The position numbers and the translations under genes were made by a program. The notes beneath the pieces are model-generated. The model did not search any database. It was not told the DNA's origin and worked only from the letters and a program-made list of their open reading frames with translations. From positions 1 through 64,000 of the forward strand of contig CALLPC010000005.1 in the NCBI GenBank assembly GCA_938015525.1: 64,000 nucleotides of DNA, in the 5' to 3' direction. Shown here piece after piece: positions 29,630 through 39,790 of the stretch (position 1 is its first letter; every line of letters begins with the position of its first letter). The DNA is from an uncultured Dehalococcoidia bacterium (lineage in GTDB: Bacteria; Chloroflexota; Dehalococcoidia; Tepidiformales; Tepidiformaceae).

Positions 29630-30925
29630 GTGACTGCACCTGCCATCGAACCGTCTGATATCAACCTCAACAACCCCGGGCACTTCCAGCGCGAAGAGTT
29701 CCACGAGCTCCTCCGCATCCTGCGCCACCGCGACCCGGTCCACTGGAATCCGCCGGGCGAAGTCTCCAACGGCTTCTGGTCGATCACGAAGTACGAGGAC
29801 ATCCTCTTCATCTCCCGCCGGCCCGAGACCTTCATCTCCAGCAAGGGCATTGCCGGTCCCGGCATCAAGCCGGAGAAGCTCGCGGAGCTCGACTTCGCCG
29901 CCCAGCAGCAGAACGCCGGCGGCAACGCCTCCATCATCACGATGGACCCGCCCCGCCACGTGAAGATGCGCCGGCTCGTCAACAAGGGCTTCACCCCCCG
30001 CGCCGTCAACGCCATGGAGCCCGAGATCCGCCGCATCACGAACGAAATCCTCGACCGCATCGCCGGCAAAGGCGAATGCGACTTCGTCCTCGAGGTCGCC
30101 AGCCAGCTTCCGCTGGCCGTCATCTGCGGCATGATGGGCGTGGAGCAGGAGGACTGGCCGCTCATGTTCGAGCTCACGAACAAGGTCCTCGGCTCCGGCG
30201 ACCCCGAATACCAGACGGACATCCCCGAGGAAGAGCGCGGCACCGGCCAGGCCGCCCGGCTCACGGCCATGAAGGGCCTCCAGACGATGCTGGAGTACTT
30301 CCGCGGCGTCCTCGAAGACCGGCGCCAGCACCCCCGCGAGAACGACCTCCCCACCATCCTCCTCGAGGCCGAAGTCGACGGCGAAAAGCTCACCGAAGGC
30401 GATATCCTCCAGTTCTGCTTCCTCCTCATCGTCGCCGGCAACGAAACCACCCGGAACGCCATCTCCGGCGGCCTCCAGGTCCTCTGCCAGCACCCCGACC
30501 AGAAGCGCGCCCTCGTCGAGGACCCTTCCCTCATGGATACCGCCGTCGAAGAGATCCTCCGCTGGACCTCCCCGCTCCACCACATGGCCCGCACCGCCAC
30601 CCAGGACGTCGAGCTCCGCGGCAAGACCATCCGCGCCGGCGACCGCGTCCTCATGTGGTATCCCTCCGCCAACCGCGATGAAGATGTCTTCCCCGACCCG
30701 TACCGCTTCGACATCCGCCGCACCCCGAACGACCACCTCGCCTTCGGCATCGGCGAGCACTTCTGCCTCGGGGCCGGCTTCGCCCGCAAAGAGCTCAAGG
30801 TCATGTTCGAAGAGCTCCTCCGCCGCTTCCCCGACATCGAAGTCGTCGGCCCGCCGGAGCGGCTCCGCTCCACCTTCATCAACGGCATCAAGCACATGCC
30901 CGTCCGGTTCACCCCCGAACGGTAA
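29630..30925 (+). CDS. cytochrome P450
   Basis: VAGNETTRN I-helix, EEILRWTSP, FGIGEHFCLGAGFARKEL heme-binding loop. Confidence 0.96.
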   Translation: MTAPAIEPSDINLNNPGHFQREEFHELLRILRHRDPVHWNPPGEVSNGFWSITKYEDILFISRRPETFISSKGIAGPGIKPEKLAELDFAAQQQNAGGNASIITMDPPRHVKMRRLVNKGFTPRAVNAMEPEIRRITNEILDRIAGKGECDFVLEVASQLPLAVICGMMGVEQEDWPLMFELTNKVLGSGDPEYQTDIPEEERGTGQAARLTAMKGLQTMLEYFRGVLEDRRQHPRENDLPTILLEAEVDGEKLTEGDILQFCFLLIVAGNETTRNAISGGLQVLCQHPDQKRALVEDPSLMDTAVEEILRWTSPLHHMARTATQDVELRGKTIRAGDRVLMWYPSANRDEDVFPDPYRFDIRRTPNDHLAFGIGEHFCLGAGFARKELKVMFEELLRRFPDIEVVGPPERLRSTFINGIKHMPVRFTPER

Positions 30926-30986
30926 ACACCCCCGCGAATCTTCTCCCGCCGCCTACCCGCGCGGGCGCGATTCGCGTACCCTATCG

Positions 30987-30996
30987 ACCGAACGGT
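30987..30996. promoter_or_regulatory. ACCGAACGGT operator-like site upstream of second P450
   Basis: Matches the ANCG-N2-CGNT pattern seen upstream of the ferredoxin and first P450. Confidence 0.35.
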
Positions 30997-31024
30997 AAAT
31001 CTGCCGGGCGCAGCGCCCGGCACC

Positions 31025-32329
31025 ATGACAGCACCCGCGGAGCAGTACGTGACCACCGAAGCACAGAGCCTCACCCTCGCCGATATCGACCTCAACGACC
31101 CCGTCCTCTTCGAGAACGGCCTCTCCCACCAGGCCTTCAAAATCCTCCGCAAGGAGGACCCCATCTCCTGGACCCCGCCCACCGACGAGGTCAAAGGCCA
31201 CTGGAACCTCGTCAAATACGAGGACGTCCTCTTCGTCTCCCGCCACCCGGAAATCTTCAGCTCGGAAAAGGGCATCACCGAGTACGAGCCGATCGACGAA
31301 GCCGACGCCCTCCTCGCCGCCCAGGGCAACGGCAAAATGATCATCACGATGGACCCGCCCCGCCACGTCAAGATGCGGCGGCTCGTCAACAAGGGCTTCA
31401 CCCCCCGCGCCGTCGCCCAGTGGGAACCGAAAATCCGCGAAACCACCAACATCCTCCTCGACCGCATCGCGAAGAAAGGCGAGTCCGACTTCGTCCTCGA
31501 TGTCGCCTGCAACATCCCGCTCGCCGTCATCTGCCAGATGCTCGGCGTCCCCGAGAAAGACTGGGAGCTGATGTTCGCCCTCACGAACAAAGTCCTCGGC
31601 TCCGGCGACCCCGAATACCAGACCGACGTGCCCGAGGACCAGCGCGGCACCCCCGAAGCTGCCCGCATCACCGGCAACCTGGGCACCATGCAGATGTTCG
31701 GCTACTACGCCCAGGCCCTCATGCAGCGGAAGACCGCCCGCACCGAGGACATCATCTCCCTCCTCATCGACTCCGAAGTCGACGGCGAGAAGCTCACCGA
31801 TGAGGACATCCTCTGGTTCTGCTTCCTCCTCATCCTCGCCGGCAACGAAACCACCCGGAACGCCATGTCCGGCGGCCTCCTCGCCCTCTGCGAGCACCCC
31901 GACCAGAAGAAGAAGCTCCTCGATGACATGTCCCTCATCGACTCCGCCGTCGAGGAGATCCTCCGCTGGGTCTCGCCCGTCACCCACATGGCCCGCGTCG
32001 CCAAAGAGGACACCGCCATCCGCCACCAGCCGATCAAGGCCGGTGAGCGCGTCGTCATGTGGTATCCCTCCGTCAACCGCGACGAAGACGTCTTCCCCAA
32101 CGCCGACGTCTTCGACATCACCCGCACCCCGAACGACCACCTCGCGTTCGGCATCGGTGAGCACTTCTGCCTCGGCGCCGGCTTCGCCCGCCTCGAGCTG
32201 AAGGTCCTCTTCCAGGAGCTCTTCCGCCGCTTCCCGGACATCGAACTCGCCGGGCCCGCCCAGCGCCTCCGCTCCACGTTCATCGGCGGCATCAAGCACC
32301 TGCCCGTGCGGTTCACCCCGGAGCGGTAG
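31025..32329 (+). CDS. cytochrome P450 (tandem paralogue)
   Basis: LAGNETTRN, FGIGEHFCLGAGFARLEL; visibly high similarity to the preceding P450. Confidence 0.96.
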   Translation: MTAPAEQYVTTEAQSLTLADIDLNDPVLFENGLSHQAFKILRKEDPISWTPPTDEVKGHWNLVKYEDVLFVSRHPEIFSSEKGITEYEPIDEADALLAAQGNGKMIITMDPPRHVKMRRLVNKGFTPRAVAQWEPKIRETTNILLDRIAKKGESDFVLDVACNIPLAVICQMLGVPEKDWELMFALTNKVLGSGDPEYQTDVPEDQRGTPEAARITGNLGTMQMFGYYAQALMQRKTARTEDIISLLIDSEVDGEKLTDEDILWFCFLLILAGNETTRNAMSGGLLALCEHPDQKKKLLDDMSLIDSAVEEILRWVSPVTHMARVAKEDTAIRHQPIKAGERVVMWYPSVNRDEDVFPNADVFDITRTPNDHLAFGIGEHFCLGAGFARLELKVLFQELFRRFPDIELAGPAQRLRSTFIGGIKHLPVRFTPER

Positions 32330-32366
32330 CCCCCGCACCCCGGTCTCCCGTGCCCATCCCCCCGTT

Positions 32367-32403
32367 CGAAGGGGGCCGGTCCGCCCGGCCCCCTTCGCCC
32401 TTT
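32367..32403 (+). terminator. Rho-independent terminator after P450 pair
   Basis: CGAAGGGGGCCGG-tccg-CCCGGCCCCCTTCG then cccTTT. Confidence 0.75.
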
Positions 32404-32449
32404 CTCACCTCCAGCCGCTTACCCCTAACCGTTCACAACCCCTCACCTC

Positions 32450-33742
32450 TCACCTCCAGCCTCTCGCACCCCACCCACGGGCGCACAGCGCCACCGGGTC
32501 GCCGTAGTACGCCAGGATGGCGTTCGCCGGGAAGCAGACCCGGACCGGCCCCGCAGGCGCCGCCTCCCGGCCGTTCCCCCCGAGCCCGAGCCGCCCGAAC
32601 AGCCCCGGGAAGAACCCGCCCCCGCCCGACTCCCGAACCACCCGGTACTTCCCTTTCTCCAGCCCCGCCAGCGAGGCCGCCCGTTCATACGCCTCGAACC
32701 GGTCGCCCGTCCCGTCGATGAGCCCAAGCTCCTCGGACGTCCGGTTGTCGTACACCATCGCGCCGATGACCTCCCGGACCGTCGCCTCCGGGATGTTCCG
32801 CGCCGCCGCCACGTGCCGCACGAACTCCGCGTATTCGTTGTCGACCCCGCGCTGCAGCTCCCGCTTCTCCTGTTCGGTGAGCGGCCGGTAGGGCGCCCCA
32901 ACGTCCTTCGACCGACCCGCCGTAATCGGCTGGAAGACGATCCCGTCCCGCGTCGTTACCCCGCCCCCAAAGAAGCCTCCTTCCGTGGCGAACAGGCCGT
33001 CCCAGTACTCGATCGCCCCCATCGTCACGCCGATGCTCCCGATGAGGCTGCCGTAGTCCGCGATGATCAGGTCAGCCGGCGCCATCGCGTACATCCCGCC
33101 CGAGGCGCTCAGGCCGGCGACGAATGCCACCACCGGCTTCCCCGTCGTTTCACGGTACTCCCGGATGCCCTGGGCGATGGCCCGCGCCCCGAAAATCGTC
33201 CCGCCCGGTGTTTCGAGCTCCAGCACCACCCCCGCCAGGTCCTTGTCCTCGGCCGCCTTCCGCAGCTTCTCCCGGACCTCGTAGCCGTAGACCACCCCGG
33301 GCAGGCTGAAGAACCCCGCAGGCTCCAGCTCCTCCCCGAGGATGATGCCAGTCACCGGGATCGAGAGCAGCTTCCCGGGAGCGTCCGGCTTCCCGTACAC
33401 CACGTCCTCGCCCCCGCCCCCGTCGGATGCCGCGGCGATGAACGCCGCCACGATGATGAACGGGAGCGCCAGCGCGAACCCCAGCGTAAACCCGAAGCAG
33501 CCCGCCGCAACCGTCCAGCGCGCCGCTGTCCGGCCGACCATCGCCCAGAATCCCTCGCGGGCGCCCGGCGGCGGATACGGCCCGCTGTACCACGCCTGCA
33601 CCCCCGGCCCGTACGTCACGGGCGGCGGTCCTCCCGCCTGCCCTGCAGCCGGCGGTCCCCCCGCCGGCCCCGTCCCCGGCCCCGTAATGCCGGCGCCGCC
33701 ATCGGCCTCCCCGGCTGGAGTCGAATCTGGCTGGTCACTCAT
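32450..33742 (-). CDS. signal peptide peptidase SppA-like S49 peptidase
   Basis: GVVLELETPGGTIFGARAIAQGI, VAFVAGLSASGGMYAMAPADLIIADYGSLIGSIGV. Confidence 0.88.
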   Translation of the reverse strand: MSDQPDSTPAGEADGGAGITGPGTGPAGGPPAAGQAGGPPPVTYGPGVQAWYSGPYPPPGAREGFWAMVGRTAARWTVAAGCFGFTLGFALALPFIIVAAFIAAASDGGGGEDVVYGKPDAPGKLLSIPVTGIILGEELEPAGFFSLPGVVYGYEVREKLRKAAEDKDLAGVVLELETPGGTIFGARAIAQGIREYRETTGKPVVAFVAGLSASGGMYAMAPADLIIADYGSLIGSIGVTMGAIEYWDGLFATEGGFFGGGVTTRDGIVFQPITAGRSKDVGAPYRPLTEQEKRELQRGVDNEYAEFVRHVAAARNIPEATVREVIGAMVYDNRTSEELGLIDGTGDRFEAYERAASLAGLEKGKYRVVRESGGGGFFPGLFGRLGLGGNGREAAPAGPVRVCFPANAILAYYGDPVALCARGWGARGWR

Positions 33743-33878
33743 CGGATGCACCTCTGCCGCGGGCACGTCGCCCCGTAGGATTCGCACCAGCGTAGCAGGG
33801 AGCGGCCCCGCTGCGGGGCCCCTCCCGTTCACATCGTGCCGGCCTGCCCGCCCGGCCCCGCTCCACTACACTCATCCC

Positions 33879-34799
33879 GTGCACCTCATCGAAACCGCCG
33901 GGCTCACCCGCCGCTTCGGCGACGTCACCGCCCTCGACGACCTCACGCTGGCCGTCCCGCCCGGCATCACCGGCCTCGTCGGCGCCAACGGCGCCGGCAA
34001 GAGCACCCTCATCCGCATCCTCCTCGGTCTCCTCCCGCCTACCTCCGGCACCGCCCGCGTGCTCGGCTATGACGTCGCCAGCGAAGGCCCCACCCTCCGC
34101 CAGTTCGTCGGCTACATGCCCGAGCACGATTGCCTCCCCGGCGACGTCTCCGCCACCGAATTCGTCGCCCACATGGCCCGCGTCAACGGCCTCCCGGGCG
34201 ACGCCGCCCGCGAGCGCACCGCCGAGACCCTCCGCCACGTCGGCCTCTTCGAAGAGCGCTACCGCGACATCCGCGGCTACTCCACCGGCATGAAGCAGCG
34301 GGTCAAGCTCGCCCAGGCCCTCGTCCACGACCCCCGCCTTCTCTTCCTCGATGAACCCACCAACGGCCTCGACCCCGCCGGCCGCGACGAGATGCTCGAC
34401 CTCGTCCGCCGCACCGGCCGCGAATTCGGCATCTCGATCGTCATGGCCTCCCACCTCCTCGGGGAGATCGAACGCGTCTGTGATGCCGTCATCGTCATCG
34501 ACGCCGGCCGGCTCCTCCGCCAGGGCCCCATCGCCGACTTCACCGCCGTCACCGGGACCCTCGTCGTCGAAGTCGAGGGCGACCCGGCAGCCCTCGCCGA
34601 GGCCCTCCGCTGCGCCGGCCTCCGGGTCGAACGGGACGGCCCCCAGCTCCTCCTGCCGTTCGAAGGCGACGCCGTCCTCGACCGTGTCCGCGACGCCTGC
34701 GCCGACCTCGGCCTCGGGCTCGTCCGCCTCGAGCGGCGCCGCCAGGCCCTCGAAGACCTCTTCCGTCCCCTCCCGGAGGCCGCCCATGCCGGGGCCTGA
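33879..34799 (+). CDS. ABC transporter ATP-binding protein
   Basis: GANGAGKST Walker A, YSTGMKQRVKLAQAL signature, LLFLDEPTNGLDP. Confidence 0.95.
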   Translation: MHLIETAGLTRRFGDVTALDDLTLAVPPGITGLVGANGAGKSTLIRILLGLLPPTSGTARVLGYDVASEGPTLRQFVGYMPEHDCLPGDVSATEFVAHMARVNGLPGDAARERTAETLRHVGLFEERYRDIRGYSTGMKQRVKLAQALVHDPRLLFLDEPTNGLDPAGRDEMLDLVRRTGREFGISIVMASHLLGEIERVCDAVIVIDAGRLLRQGPIADFTAVTGTLVVEVEGDPAALAEALRCAGLRVERDGPQLLLPFEGDAVLDRVRDACADLGLGLVRLERRRQALEDLFRPLPEAAHAGA

Positions 34800-35673
34800 C
34801 GCCCGCGCCGGCGCCATCTACGACCTGGGCTACCGCGCCTACGATGGCCCCCGCCTCGGTCGCGCGGCCGCCGTCCTCGCCCTGTACACCTTCACCCTCC
34901 GCGGCGCCTTCGGCATCGGCCGCCGCACCTCCGCGAAGGTCGTGCCTGTCACGGTCACCGCCTTCGCCTACATCCCCGCCATCGTCCAGCTCGGCATCGC
35001 CGCGCTCCTCGGCAGCCGCATCGAAATCATCGCCCCCTGGAACTACCTCGGCTACAGCGAGGTCCCCGTGGCCCTCTTCTGCGCCGGCGTCGCCCCCGAA
35101 ATCTTCGGGCGCGACCTGCGCTACCGCACCCTCTCGCTCTACTTCTCGCGCGCGCTCCAGCGCACCGATTACGCCCTCGCGAAGACAGCCGCCTTCGTCA
35201 CCGCGCTCGCCGTGCTCACGCTCGGCCCGCTGCTGCTGCTCGCCATCGGCAACGGCCTCGCCAGCGACGACCTTCCCGGGTATCTCGCCGACCACTGGCG
35301 CGAACTCCCCCAGTCCCTCGCCGCCGGGCTCACCATCGCGTTCGTCGCCGGGTGCGGCTCCCTCGCCATCGCCGCCCACACCCCCCGCCGTGCCTATGCC
35401 ACCGTCGGCGTCGCCGCATGGTTTCTCATCACCCTCCCGCTCGCCGGCATCCTCGTCGCAATCGGCGGCGAAATCGGCCGCTTCGCCGCCTGGTTCAGCC
35501 CGTTCGACCTCCTGTACGGCACCGCGCTCGCCATCTTCGGCCGCACGCCCGGCGCCGATTCCATCCAGGGCCGGGCCGACCTCCCGCTGGGCACCTACCC
35601 CCTCCTCGCCGCTGCCCACGCCGCGGTCGCCGCGCTCCTCATCCTCCGCCGCTTCCGGCAGGTCCAGGCATGA
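34786..35673 (+). CDS. ABC-2 type permease
   Basis: Polytopic membrane protein overlapping and flanked by ABC ATPase genes. Confidence 0.8.
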   Translation: MPGPDARAGAIYDLGYRAYDGPRLGRAAAVLALYTFTLRGAFGIGRRTSAKVVPVTVTAFAYIPAIVQLGIAALLGSRIEIIAPWNYLGYSEVPVALFCAGVAPEIFGRDLRYRTLSLYFSRALQRTDYALAKTAAFVTALAVLTLGPLLLLAIGNGLASDDLPGYLADHWRELPQSLAAGLTIAFVAGCGSLAIAAHTPRRAYATVGVAAWFLITLPLAGILVAIGGEIGRFAAWFSPFDLLYGTALAIFGRTPGADSIQGRADLPLGTYPLLAAAHAAVAALLILRRFRQVQA

Positions 35674-36596
35674 GCCCGCCCGCTCCCCCCGCCATCGAGC
35701 TGCGCGGCGTCTCCCGCTGGTACGGCAACGTCGTCGCCGTAAACGACGTCTCCTTCGAGGTCGGCCCGGGCGTCACCGGCCTGCTCGGCCCGAACGGGGC
35801 CGGCAAATCCACCATCCTCCACATGGCCGCCGGCTTCCTCAGGCCGTCCGCCGGCGAGGTCCGCATCCTCGGCGAACCGGCCTGGCGGAACCCGGGCATC
35901 TACCGCCGCCTCGGCCTCGTGCCCGAGCGCGAGGCCGTCTACGGCTTCCTCACCGGCCGCCAGTTCGTCGAGCTCGCCGCCCGGCTCCACCGCCTCCCCG
36001 ACCCCGGAGCCGCCGCTGCACGCGCCATCGCCCGCGTCGATATGGCCGCCGCCGCTGACCGCCCCTGCGGCGGCTACTCGAAAGGCATGAAGCAGCGCAT
36101 CAAAATCGCCGCTGCCCTCGTCCACGACCCGCAGGTGCTCATCCTCGATGAGCCCTTCAACGGCGCCGACCCCCGCCAGCGCCTCCACCTCATGGACCTG
36201 CTCCGCCGCATGGCCGCCGAGGGCCGCACCATCCTCTACTCCTCCCACATCCTCGAAGAGGTCGAGCGCCTCGCCGATACCGTCCTCGTCATGGTCGCCG
36301 GCCGCCTCGCCGCCTCGGGCGATTACCGCCAGATCCGCGCCCTCATGACCGACCGGCCGCACGCCTTCACCGTCCGCTCCAGCGACGACCGCGCGCTCGC
36401 CGGCCGCCTGCTCGCGGAACCCGCCATCACCGGCATCGCCTTCGAGGACGGCCACCTGGAGGTCCGCGCGACGGCCCTCCTCGCCGCTGCCCGCGCCCTC
36501 CCCGTCGCTGCGCGCGAGGCCGGGGTCACCCTCTACGAAGTCCGCCCTACCGATGAATCCCTCGAACGCGTCTTCGCCTACCTCGTGCGCCGATGA
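35670..36596 (+). CDS. ABC transporter ATP-binding protein
   Basis: GPNGAGKST, YSKGMKQRIKIAAAL, VLILDEPFNGADP. Confidence 0.95.
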   Translation: MSPPAPPAIELRGVSRWYGNVVAVNDVSFEVGPGVTGLLGPNGAGKSTILHMAAGFLRPSAGEVRILGEPAWRNPGIYRRLGLVPEREAVYGFLTGRQFVELAARLHRLPDPGAAAARAIARVDMAAAADRPCGGYSKGMKQRIKIAAALVHDPQVLILDEPFNGADPRQRLHLMDLLRRMAAEGRTILYSSHILEEVERLADTVLVMVAGRLAASGDYRQIRALMTDRPHAFTVRSSDDRALAGRLLAEPAITGIAFEDGHLEVRATALLAAARALPVAAREAGVTLYEVRPTDESLERVFAYLVRR

Positions 36597-37330
36597 ACGC
36601 TGATATCGCCCGCCTGGCCGCCCGTACCCTCCTCGGCCAGCGCCGCACGCTCCTCGTCGTCCTCCTCGCCCTCGTCCCCGTCCTCGTCGCAACCGTCTTC
36701 CGCCTGGCCGCCGGCGCGGACGCCGACCCGGGCCTGTTCACGGCCCGCGACCTCCTCGCCGGGCTCGTCGTCACCACCGTCCTCCCTCTCGTCACCCTCA
36801 TCTTCGCCACTGGCGCCTTCGGCCAGGACATCGAAGACGGGACCATCGTCTACCTCCTCGCCACGCCTGTCCCGCGCCGCGAGATGGTCCTCACCCGCGT
36901 CCTCGTCGCCTGGGCCGCGGCCCTCGTCGTCCTGCTACCGTCCACGCTCCTCGCCGGTGCCATCGCCATCGAGAGCGCCGACCCGGCCATCGTCCTCGGC
37001 TTCCTCGTCGGCGTCGCCGCCGGGGCCTTCATCTACACCGCCGCCTTCACCTGGCTCAGCATCGCCACCGGCCGGGCCCTCGTCGCCGGCCTCCTCTACG
37101 TCTTCCTCTGGGAAGGCACGCTCTCCGGGCTCTTCAGCGGCATCCGGTTCCTCTCCATCCGCCAGTACACGAACGGCATCGCCGGCGCCTTCTTCGACCT
37201 CCCCGGCGATGCCTGGAGCCCGCGCCTCGGGCCGGGCACTGCCTTCCTCCTCGCCGCCCTCGCTGCGGCCTTCCTGCTCTCCCTCGCGGTCCGCCGCCTC
37301 GAGCGCTGGCAACTCGGCGAGTCCGCCTGA
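36593..37330 (+). CDS. ABC-2 type permease
   Basis: Polytopic; 4-nt overlap with the upstream ATPase. Confidence 0.8.
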   Translation: MNADIARLAARTLLGQRRTLLVVLLALVPVLVATVFRLAAGADADPGLFTARDLLAGLVVTTVLPLVTLIFATGAFGQDIEDGTIVYLLATPVPRREMVLTRVLVAWAAALVVLLPSTLLAGAIAIESADPAIVLGFLVGVAAGAFIYTAAFTWLSIATGRALVAGLLYVFLWEGTLSGLFSGIRFLSIRQYTNGIAGAFFDLPGDAWSPRLGPGTAFLLAALAAAFLLSLAVRRLERWQLGESA

Positions 37331-37443
37331 CGCTGCCGAATAACTGACCGTTCAACGCGCGTTCCCATCCCCTTTACCGCGCCCGCGCACGATCGCCGCT
37401 GGCCCGCACGGCCAGCCCATCACCACGCAGCGAGGTTCCATCC

Positions 37444-39447
37444 ATGTCCCTGGAGCACGACCCGGCAGACCTCCTCCCGGTCGTCGACGACTACCGTTCC
37501 AACCAGTGCTTCGTCCATCCCGAGACCTGCCGCTGGAGCTGCGGGAACCAGTGCGCCCACCCTGCCCCCAACACGAGCGAGAACGAATACTTCGGCGCCG
37601 TCGCCCAGCGGTACATCTCCCGGCGCAAGCTCCTCGGTGTCGGCGCCCTCGCCGCCGGCATGCTCGTCGTCGGCACGCCCTCGCTCCTCTCGGCCCGGCC
37701 TGCCCGCGCCCAGGGCGCTCCCGGCGGCTCCGGCCTCGCCTTCACCCCCGTCAAGCTCGACAGCTCCGACCGCGTCATCGTCCCGCCTGGCTACAAGTAC
37801 GAAGTCCTCATCCGCTGGGGCGACCCCCTCTTCCTCGACCCGGACACGGGCTTCGAACCCGGCAAGCACACCGCCGCCCACCAGCAGCGCCAGTTCGGCT
37901 TCAACTGCGACTACCTCGGCTTCATCCCCCTGGCGAAACACCGGGCCCTCCTCATCGCCAACCACGAATACACCAACCCCGAGCTGATGTTCCCCGGCTA
38001 CGACCCGGAGAACCCGACCAGGGAGCAGGTCGATTACGAACTCGCCGCCCACGGCGTCAGCGTCGTCCACATCGAGCGGCACCGCACCCGCGGCTGGCGG
38101 TACACCCTCGGCGCCTGGCACAACCGCCGCATCACCGGCACCACCCCCACCCGCCTCACCGGCCCGGCCGCCGGCCACCCCTGGATGCGGACGAGCGAAG
38201 ACCCTGCCGGCTACACCGTCCTCGGCACCCTGAACAACTGCGGCGCCGGCATCACCCCCTGGGGCACCGTCCTCACCTGCGAGGAGAACTTCAATCAGTA
38301 CTTCGCCAACAACGACCGGGTCGCCGACCCCGCCAAGAAAGCCGTCCACAAACGGTACGGCCTCCCCGGCGGCGCCAGCGAGCGGAAGTGGGAGCGCTTC
38401 CACAGGCGGTTCGACCTCGCCCAGGAGCCCAACGAAGCCTTCCGCTTCGGCTGGGTCGTCGAATTCGACCCCCACGACCCCGGCTCCCTCCCCCGCAAGC
38501 ACACCGCCCTCGGCCGCTTCAAGCACGAAGCCGCGACCTCCGTCATCGCCAGGGACGGCCGCGTCGTCATCTACATGGGGGATGACGAGCGCTTCGACTA
38601 CATGTACAAGTTCGTCACCGCCGGCACGTACGACCCGAACAACCGCGAGGCGAACTTCACCCTCCTCGAAAGCGGCACCCTCTACGCCGCCAAATTCAAC
38701 GACGACGGCACCGGCGAATGGCTCCCCCTCGTCGCCGGCCAGGGCAAGCTGACCGCTGCCAACGGCTTCGCCACCCAGGGCGACGTCTGCATCAAGACCC
38801 GCATCGCCGCCGACCTCGCCGGGGCCACCAAGATGGACCGCCCCGAAGACGTCGAGGTCAACCCCGCCAACGGCTACGTCTACGCCGCCCTCACCAACAA
38901 CACCCAGCGCGGGACGTCCGGCAGGCCGGGCACCGACGCCGCCAACCCCCGCCCCCAGAACCGCCACGGCCACGTCATCGAGATGATGCCCGCCGGCGGC
39001 GACCACGCCAGCACCAAATTCCAGTGGCGCTTCCTCATGCTCTGCGGGGACCCCGGCAAAGAAAAAGACACCTACTTCGCCGGCTTCGACCCCTCCCTCG
39101 TCAGCCCGATCTCCTGCCCCGACAATATCGCCTTCGACAACCGCGGCAACCTCTGGATCGCCACCGATGGCCAGCCCAACACGTTCAAGAAGAACGACGG
39201 CATCTTCGCCGTCCCCGTGACCGGCCCCGAGCGCGGCTACAACCGCCAGTTCCTCTCCGGCGTCCCGGGCTGCGAGTGCGCCAGCCTCATCTTCAGCGAC
39301 ACCAACGACACCCTCTTCGTCTCCATCCAGCACCCGGGTGAAGGCACCACCCTCGAAAACCCGAGCAGCCGCTTCCCGGACGGCAAAGACCCCCGGCCCA
39401 GCGTCATCTTCGTCATGAAAGAGGACGGCGGCACCATCGGCTCCTGA
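37444..39447 (+). CDS. PhoX-family phosphatase (DUF839), Tat-exported
   Basis: SRRKLLGVGALAAGMLVV Tat signal, NHEYTNPELMF, LTCEENFNQYF, PCPDNIAFDNRGNLWIATDG-like motif. Confidence 0.9.
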   Translation: MSLEHDPADLLPVVDDYRSNQCFVHPETCRWSCGNQCAHPAPNTSENEYFGAVAQRYISRRKLLGVGALAAGMLVVGTPSLLSARPARAQGAPGGSGLAFTPVKLDSSDRVIVPPGYKYEVLIRWGDPLFLDPDTGFEPGKHTAAHQQRQFGFNCDYLGFIPLAKHRALLIANHEYTNPELMFPGYDPENPTREQVDYELAAHGVSVVHIERHRTRGWRYTLGAWHNRRITGTTPTRLTGPAAGHPWMRTSEDPAGYTVLGTLNNCGAGITPWGTVLTCEENFNQYFANNDRVADPAKKAVHKRYGLPGGASERKWERFHRRFDLAQEPNEAFRFGWVVEFDPHDPGSLPRKHTALGRFKHEAATSVIARDGRVVIYMGDDERFDYMYKFVTAGTYDPNNREANFTLLESGTLYAAKFNDDGTGEWLPLVAGQGKLTAANGFATQGDVCIKTRIAADLAGATKMDRPEDVEVNPANGYVYAALTNNTQRGTSGRPGTDAANPRPQNRHGHVIEMMPAGGDHASTKFQWRFLMLCGDPGKEKDTYFAGFDPSLVSPISCPDNIAFDNRGNLWIATDGQPNTFKKNDGIFAVPVTGPERGYNRQFLSGVPGCECASLIFSDTNDTLFVSIQHPGEGTTLENPSSRFPDGKDPRPSVIFVMKEDGGTIGS

Positions 39448-39470
39448 GGCCGCTCACCAGGTCCGCTCAG

Positions 39471-39510
39471 CGAGGGGGCGCGCCGGCCCGGCGCGCCCCC
39501 TCGCCCTTTT
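39471..39510 (+). terminator. Rho-independent terminator after phoX
   Basis: CGAGGGGGCGCGCC-ggccc-GGCGCGCCCCCTCG then cccTTTT. Confidence 0.9.
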
Positions 39511-39790
39511 CCTCGAATTCGACGAATCAATCACCGCAGGCGCCGCCGACGCTTGTCTCTTGGGCCGCATGCTGGGCCGAGATGCGCCCGCCGCACATAA
39601 ACGCCGCGCCGCGTGAATCCTTGCCCGAGCCGGGCGGCATTCCGACATAAGAGCGTTGAACGGCCGGGCCGGGCGGGCGTACCCTTCGGCTCTGCCCCAC
39701 CGGGCAGCCGGGGGGACCGGCCCCGGACGTCCTGTCCCCAGCTCGAAGACTTCCACCGCTGCGTCGCCCGCCCCCGAGCGGGAGGAAGGA

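Noticed and set aside
28765-31689. 974-aa minus-strand ORF
   Set aside because: Antisense to ferredoxin and both P450s; only its last 144 aa (28765-29199) is the real lipoprotein gene.
33879-37330. Two ATPase/permease pairs considered as a bacteriocin-immunity system
   Set aside because: No precursor peptide, modification enzyme or protease nearby; ordinary ABC-2 exporter tandem is enough.
37420-39333. 637-aa minus-strand ORF
   Set aside because: Antisense to phoX with biased G/E/V/A composition.
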